From the NCBI RefSeq assembly GCF_910592395.1, contig NC_088314.1, positions 17,023,998 through 17,087,997 of the forward strand: a stretch of 64,000 bases of DNA. Direction: 5' to 3'. The translations under genes were made by a program, and so were the position numbers. The stretch is from Lineus longissimus. Lineage: Eukaryota > Nemertea > Pilidiophora > Heteronemertea > Lineidae. The notes beneath the pieces are model-generated. The model was not told the origin of the DNA and ran no database searches. It saw only the letters and a program-made list of their open reading frames with translations. Positions 58,010 through 64,000 of the stretch are shown piece after piece (position 1 is the first letter of the stretch; each line of letters opens with the position of its first letter).

Positions 58010-61000
58010 ATGGACTATGAACGCTTTATCTGGTCCGAGAAAGTGAGGTTTCCATGTACGTAAATACGGTTATTGTTAAAAAGTATTGAATTTGTGTTGG
58101 CCTAGTTTATCACTAGACCACAAAAACTTATCAATCAATAAATCTATTGATTTGTTCAATACCAAAGTTCCCCAATACTTGTTATACTAAAATACACTTT
58201 GAAGTAATGTGTTTTTGGTAAGGTATATATTTGTTCAGCTCATGCGACTCCACATTAATATTGGTGTCTTCTTCGATCGCCCTGGCTCGTATGAAGGCTT
58301 TTTTGTAGAGGTGGGGACATATTCAGTAATGTTATGAATGAGTGTGCACGTCAGGCACCCAAAGGGCGGATAAATTCGAAAGACTCTTCCCTTTCAGCAA
58401 TCTTTATAACAATCTGTCCTTGTCTGATCAGCTGAAAAGATGTCCGGAGCAAATATCTGTGATACTGAGGAATACAAGAGTGCCGCTGGAATTTTTAAAA
58501 AATGCAGCGTTGAATGTATCAATCTCATTCTCGGCGGTGACAAAGACAGCCTTCAGAATTTAAACTGCAAGAAATTTTGTGGAGGTGAGTGTACATTACA
58601 GACGACATACAGAGGGAGGGGGGGGGTCAGAGTCAATCCTACACGGATGCCAAAATATAAGCAAAGGTAAAAAGTCTGTAATTTTTGGGGTGTCTAGAAA
58701 ACTAAGACCTAAGACCCACTATGAAACTAAGACCTAAGACCCTGGATACTATGAAACTAAGACCCTGTACAACTCATGGATTTCCAGCAAATTTATCTTA
58801 TGGATGGATTCTCCATCATTTTTCAACTAGTAGTGGCAGAGTTTAGGTATGGCTAAGGGGCAATACTACCCCCTCCCACCCCCCCCCCCCCCCCACCCAA
58901 CCACCACCATCTCAACTTTGGTTAAGACAGAGATCTTTCCATTCCAGTTGTTAAATTAAGCATTTAGAAGAGTTAAAAATATCAAATCCGCCTGAAACCG
59001 GAAATATGACATCCCTGATCCTAACATTCATTAGTTCAGATTAATGTGCACAATGGGATTGTTTATTCATTCGAAGTCCTAACGACTACAACATTTTGTG
59101 ATAAAACAGTACTGTCATTTGTAAACAAGTCATGAAAATTGGATTGTGCATGCTCTTCTCAGCTACTAGTCAGACACGTATGGCAACTGTGTCATGAAGC
59201 GGTGTGAGTTAGAGAAAACCTGCATTCCATATCATGTTTGACCATCTTGCCTTGGTGTAAGTTGCCCAAGGTTGAACAGCTATTGCAAGGTGTGAAGGGA
59301 CCCAAGTCCAGCCTGGCTGAGGTCAGTGCAATATGGCGTCTTCATTGTAGTAAGCTAAGTGTGATTTTCACCAATTTTCTTCCCCAGGTTGTTACGCATA
59401 CTACTCCACCAAGGCGGACACTGAAACAACTGCTTTACCTGATTTTACATCCCCATCTACAGCAGTAACCAACCCAACTACAGCAATCGACGCAACTACT
59501 GCACCATGTCCTCCATGTTATGAAACCACACTTACAGTGCTGGTAGTTCTGATTCCTCTAATTATTATTGTGGTCATTGTAGCAAGCTGTATATTCAAGC
59601 CCGTTCAGAACTTTTGGAGGAAATTGTTAGGTAAGTCGCGTGCCCCCTAGGCCAGTAATGAGTAGTTCTGAAGCACAACGATTCTCAGAGCCCTAATATA
59701 AGATGGGCTAATGGGGGAAAGATTCGGGGACAAGACGTGATCACTACTATACTGGCCGTAGAGGTGTAATACTTTGTTATTTAACTCCTCCGTCAGTTTA
59801 GAGGGTATGACAGCGAAAATTTTCCTGATGGTTAAGATTGAAATCGAGTAGGCCCTATGTGCTTGAGGGGTTTAATTTTTTAACTTGGAGTGATTATGGA
59901 GAAATATTTTTGTTAGTTTTGCATTTTGAGGGAATTCCCTTGAGATAGGGCTACATTTCATCAGTCAGAAGTGAGGAAAGTTTACCATGTTTACTGAAAA
60001 TAACAAGAAAAGTAAGGAAAAGATTGTGCAATACACTGTATATGATATGACTAACTATAAGTCTCTCATCTGTTAAAGTGCTACAGGGCATAGAACACAC
60101 AATATATCGAGGGAATATATATCACAGTATTACATGCCATGGCATAAAGGGGTTAGTAAGTAGCATAAGTGGTGGTTGCTGTGAGCATCGGCACCCCTGA
60201 AGATCGCGTAGGGATATCTTCCACTTGTTGTTTTCCGTCACATGATCTACCTGATGTCAAGCCCGTTTGGCGAAATCCAGTTGAACTTGTGTACATCCTT
60301 GCGATGGGAGACGGTGTCGCCGACACAGGCCACCAATAACATAGGCAAAAGTTTCCATTCATGTATCTATAAAGGGGATGAATTTTTGCAGGCTATCAAA
60401 GAATTTATATAAGAACTGGTGAACTATTCTTATTTTGCATCCATCCTTCAGATATACAACTTAAAAAGATATATACATTGTATGCATTTTTTTCTGAATA
60501 ACCTGATACATGTATATCATATTTATATAGCTAGTATAAAGTTGATAAACAATGCTTAATATTGCTTGCAGCGGATTTTAATATTTTGAATGTCATCAAG
60601 GACGGGATGGGACGAAAGTTTCAGTCGATTCTCTTCAAGAATTCATACAAAATTTTGGAATGGTCACAGCGATTTTGGTCCAAAATCTGTCCTTAATATA
60701 GGGGGTATCATGCTTACAGAGGTGATCACCGAGTGCAGTTCCGCTGTACTCCTCAGCTGTCTTTTCAGATACTGAAGAGGTGGCAAAGTTACCCCCAGCA
60801 GTCGAAATTAGCTAGTTTTACAGTACCACCAAAGTGCGCACAAATTCTTCAATAACCTGTATTATAACATAAATAGCTTGCCGGATGGATCTGTTTGATT
60901 GACTTTTCACGAACAAAATATCAAACCTATACAACCAAACTGAACATCAATGTATGTCTAGGTTTCTGACTTTTATTCCAGATATTAAACAACCACACCC

Positions 61001-61863
61001 AAATACACAAATACCTTTAAAAGAAAAAAAAGATGATGGAGAAGAAGCCAGTCCTCTTATGGGTCGCGGTCAAGAACGAGAACAGGACCGTGATGTGCCT
61101 GAAGAGCAGGGCGCACAACAGAGTCAGAGTGAAGCCTCGGAGAGAGGAGTGCCCGATTCCGGTAAGGAGACTAAAATCAAGGCTCCAAATGGAGGCGCTG
61201 GTGTCAGTGGGGAGGACACAGCTCCAGATAACACTGGTGGTGCTGCAATGATGTATGGAATTACCTACCGAAGAAACTGTTCAAAGAAACTGGCCAAAGA
61301 AGCAGTAGACAGTTCCTTTACAAAATAGTGCACATCAGTTTTATCAGTGCATTAGGACAACCGAAGTTCTCCAATAACCTGTTTCCTACCATAGAATATA
61401 ATTCCAGATGGGGCGGTTTGACTGACTTTTCAATGGGATAATTTCTAACCAACACAGCCAAATCGAACATCAATTCAATGTAATGTTTAGGTTAGTCTGG
61501 TTTCTCACTTTCATTCCAGGTCGCCCACAACAAAACCCTGAAGATCCATCAGCCGAAGTTCATGCAGACACACCCGGTGAAGCGGACCCAAAACCGGGTA
61601 ATATAGATGTGCCAGGGCCACCCACACCATCAACTGATTCCCAACCATCAACTACTCCACATAATAGAACCTTGGAGAGAGAAGTGCACAAATCTGGTGA
61701 GGAGACTGAAATCAAGGCTCCACACGGTGATGGTGGTATCTGTGAGGGCGGAGCAGTTCCACAAGAAACCGGCAGAAATTTGGGTGCTGGACCTTGCGAA
61801 GAAGCAGGTGCTTCCTATAGGAAAGACTGCACAGATAGTTTTATCGCTCAAACACAGACATGA
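58010..61863 (+). CDS. Gene 5: ShKT-like single-pass membrane protein, 3' end interrupted or outside the window
   Basis: Exons 58010-58055, 58223-58288, 58432-58584, 59388-59630, 60982-61161, 61520-61696 stay in frame; the last exon is not seen before the inserted integrase element. Long-type cysteine exon, stalk with CYAYYSTKAD, CPPC, a shortened transmembrane segment and FKPVQNFWRKLLG. Exons 5 and 6 are the best preserved of the array. Exon 5 has the extra lysine-rich PLKEKKDDG. Both remain open past their donors: read-through of exon 5 ends at TAG 61326-61328 and of exon 6 at TGA 61861-61863. The read-through parts share a motif, ETKIKAPNGGAG / ETEIKAPHGDGG, so these may be alternative C-termini. 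Introns lack the LTR elements of genes 2-4. Confidence 0.6.
59631..60981. other. Intron 4 of gene 5 (insertion-free form)
   Basis: Corresponds to gene 1 intron 4, without the LTR and palindrome insertions. No other feature is seen. Confidence 0.55.
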
Positions 61864-62509
61864 AATAGTGGTCCCATTGAATGACTTGTGATGTTGAAAC
61901 ATATCTTTCACAGAATGTCGAAATGACGTTAGAAGTCATGCTTGTCAGCTGGAACAAAGAAGATTAAAAGGTACAATTTCTAAGGAAGAAGAGAGAGGCA
62001 TAACATGCTTTGGTAGGAGATATCTTGTAGGTTTATCAATTTTGCACACCTGAAAATGTTCGAAATTTGACTCCAGTTATGAAATATAAGCGCATGATTT
62101 TTTTGTAAATCAAATTGGGCTCATACCTCCGAGACTTCATACAATTATCAATATAAAGTATGTAAATAATGGCTCTGGCAAAATCGGCAGGGTGCCAATT
62201 CTGCCCCCCCCCCATCGTCAGCATGGAGATCTGATTAGTCGGGATAAATCAGCCAAATCAGGTCAGAAATGAAATCCCTCTACTAAATGGCCTTATGCGT
62301 CCAAGTACATTTGCCCTTCAGTACGGGTTAAGAAGAGAAGAGGCTTTTTTCATGATATAAAACTTTCGTCCACACCTCAGAGCTCATATTTGTGAGGGTT
62401 CGATTTCGAATCAGTAAATTTATTCATGATTTACAGTACAGTACAGCTTATTGAAAATATGCTAAAATTTATGTAAAAATGCTTTTTTACAACTTATTGC
62501 GATTAATGT

Positions 62510-62510
<1 letters not shown>
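61864..62510. other. Unit 5-specific sequence
   Basis: Not matched elsewhere in the window. It contains a C9 run at about 62204 and no convincing open frame, RNA gene or element ends. Confidence 0.4.
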
Positions 62511-62543
<33 letters not shown>

Positions 62544-62769
62544 TATATAGCGCAATTCCGTGACACTATAGTTCTCGCTCAAAGCGCTTTGGGATATCAT
62601 ATCATTACCCCGGTCTCCACAGAAATCAATCATCAGGGGTTCCAAGGAGCAACCGCAAGGCGCTCACTTGAACTCGACCAGTAGGGGAACTAAGCAGTGA
62701 CTCGGCCGGGAGTCGAACCCACGAACTCCTGATCATGAGGCCGACTCTCTTCCACTGCGCTACCGCTAT
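62511..62769 (-). mobile_element. tRNA-derived SINE
   Basis: On the minus strand a tRNA-like head has an A-box (TAGCGCAGTGG, complement of about 62752-62762) and a B-box (GGTTCGACTCC, complement of 62709-62719). A body with caaagcgctttgagcg and ttgcgctatataaaag follows, then an (ATT)n tail (62511-62535). Such head-body-microsatellite order is typical of SINEs. A true tRNA gene is excluded by the lack of a cloverleaf 3' half. Confidence 0.8.
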
Positions 62770-62960
62770 AGAACAAGGCCCATATTCATAAAACCCTGCT
62801 GAACTAGCAGCCAACTAGGCCATAGCAGACTGCCAAATGCCTAGTTGGCTGCTCCATAGTACGCTGCTATTTTCCTATTCATGAAACCCTGCTAAGAACA
62901 TTGCCAGGTAGTTGTCAACTAAGATTTTGTTAGTTGTTAGCTGGGCATTTGGCCTTTGTC
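62767..62960. repeat. Short inverted-repeat element with hairpin, unit 5
   Basis: Copy of the element at 8167-8360; its left edge abuts the SINE. Confidence 0.65.
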
Positions 62961-63127
62961 CCAAACCACATACCACAAGGAGCGTTAGTTTCACTTTAAA
63001 TAGGGGATGGCATGTAAGCATTTTATGTGTGCCTTTCGACTTAATATCAACATCTAAAATAATTTGTGACTCTGCATTAGATGGACTGATTTTGATTCCG
63101 ATTGCGGCATATGGTTGGGATTGTCTA

Positions 63128-64000
63128 TTATTTCCCTATTGGCTTTTTTAATGTTGCAGGGTTTGATAGTTTGATTTTGAGATTTAAAATGGACCCAAAA
63201 TAAAAAAGATATACCCGGCTGATTGAATCAATAATATTTTTAGAATCTAAGCCTTCTTTGTGTTTAATTGTTGACTCAATTTTAGCTTCTTTTTCAACGC
63301 GATCAACCTCAGAAGAATCAGCTTCTTCATCAATTGTAGCTAGCACTTGCTGCAAAGCATCAAGTCTAACTCTTTCGTCATTATTTAAGATAGCATGAAC
63401 ACCTTCAATATTTTTGATAGTGTAAGTTCTATTGCTCCAAATCTGTTTGTAACCCTTTGTAAATATAGGTCTCTTCAATTTTTTTCTAACTAATTCTCCA
63501 ATGTTAAACTTGTGTACAACGGGCATAGATTTTTCTACATTTAATTCAACTAATTCAGTAGCATGAAGGTTAGCTTCATTTGGACTATAGTCTAAAATGC
63601 CAGAATGAGGTCTTTCATTGTATGCACTAATGTAATCTTGCAAATGATCAACCCATTTGACTGTATTTTTCTCTGTGAAATCTTTGAAGACCATTTCTTT
63701 AATAGTTCTAGATAGTCTATCAATTAAGCCTAATGCATGATGATCACCAATATCCACTGTTCCATGTCTAATGTTCAATTCTTTGAATAAATCTTGTAGT
63801 GGTTTGTTTAAAAATTCATTGCCTGAATCTGTAATAATAAGTGTAATACTTCCAGTATCATTATAAATTTTTTCAAAGCCATTTTTCACTTCAAACTTAG
63901 TTTTATTTTTTAATGCTTCAGCATAAGCTTTTCTTGTAAATGTATCAATAGCAAGTAAAATCCATTTATACCCTTTATTTTGTCTTGAGTAATTACTCAT
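63128..64000 (-). CDS. Retroviral-type (rve) integrase, Polinton/Maverick-like, partial
   Basis: Open on the minus strand from the window edge to 63128 (290 codons shown). The core has YKWILLAIDTFTRKAYAEAL, ITDSGNEF (Asp 58 as numbered from the edge) and LGLIDRLSRTIKEM (Asp 94). The spacing of 35 matches D,D35,E, but the last residue is Asp. The first catalytic Asp should lie just upstream, outside the window. Then come YNERPHSGILDYSPNEANLH and an SH3-like module with IFTKGYKQIWSNRTYTI, resembling Polinton/Maverick and virophage integrases. The last roughly 33 codons are unit DNA: the element joins the tandem unit at about 63229, after ccggctgattgaat. The natural stop is therefore lost and the element's end is probably truncated. 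Confidence 0.65.
   Translation of the reverse strand: MSNYSRQNKGYKWILLAIDTFTRKAYAEALKNKTKFEVKNGFEKIYNDTGSITLIITDSGNEFLNKPLQDLFKELNIRHGTVDIGDHHALGLIDRLSRTIKEMVFKDFTEKNTVKWVDHLQDYISAYNERPHSGILDYSPNEANLHATELVELNVEKSMPVVHKFNIGELVRKKLKRPIFTKGYKQIWSNRTYTIKNIEGVHAILNNDERVRLDALQQVLATIDEEADSSEVDRVEKEAKIESTIKHKEGLDSKNIIDSISRVYLFYFGSILNLKIKLSNPATLKKPIGK

Noticed and set aside
62700-62769. tRNA gene on the minus strand
   Set aside because: A-box and B-box are present, but the sequence runs into a SINE body and (ATT)n tail, without a cloverleaf or anticodon arm.

Overview
The window is animal nuclear DNA. It holds spliced genes with GT-AG introns, TATA boxes and AATAAA poly(A) signals, plus a LINE 3' end, a tRNA-derived SINE, several LTR elements and many short inverted-repeat elements. 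The repeat style resembles marine invertebrates such as lancelets, other non-vertebrate deuterostomes or molluscs. The phylum cannot be fixed from sequence alone.

Almost everything belongs to one large tandem array. Five head-to-tail units of about 9-19 kb, all transcribed on the + strand, each carry one copy of the same unrecognised gene, here called genes 1-5: gene 1 4238-9343, gene 2 12774-28199, gene 3 31488-42057, gene 4 45793-54655, gene 5 58010 to beyond the window. Positions 1-420 are the downstream flank of a sixth, unseen copy. The model was built by matching splice phases. It comprises a short start exon, a signal-peptide exon, a six-cysteine ShKT-like exon, a Thr-rich stalk plus transmembrane exon, two low-complexity cytoplasmic exons, and a short last exon ending GFGEKST...FICV. 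The inferred product is a small single-pass (type I) cell-surface protein of about 240-300 residues. Its function is unknown. A recombining, fast-changing receptor-like family is suggested, but that is inference.

Within a unit the order is: 29-bp minisatellite, upstream flank, CRE-like half-site and TATA box, exons 1-7, poly(A) signal. Genes 1, 4 and 5 share one type of cysteine exon (153 bp) and genes 2 and 3 another (123 bp). Gene 4 is a mosaic, with a front half like gene 1/5 and a back half like gene 2/3. Gene 2 carries an extra partial transmembrane exon. Exon 6 is broken in genes 1, 3 and 4. Gene 1 has a frameshift in the signal exon.

Transposons mark the history of the units. A recent, internally deleted Ty3/Gypsy element (14748-17949) is only in gene 2. 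A non-autonomous LTR element sits in intron 4 of genes 2, 3 and 4. A solo LTR lies inside a foldback element in genes 2 and 3. A LINE end precedes genes 1 and 4. A TIR element with an 8-bp target duplication lies in genes 3 and 4. A Polinton/Maverick-like integrase gene interrupts unit 5 at the right edge.
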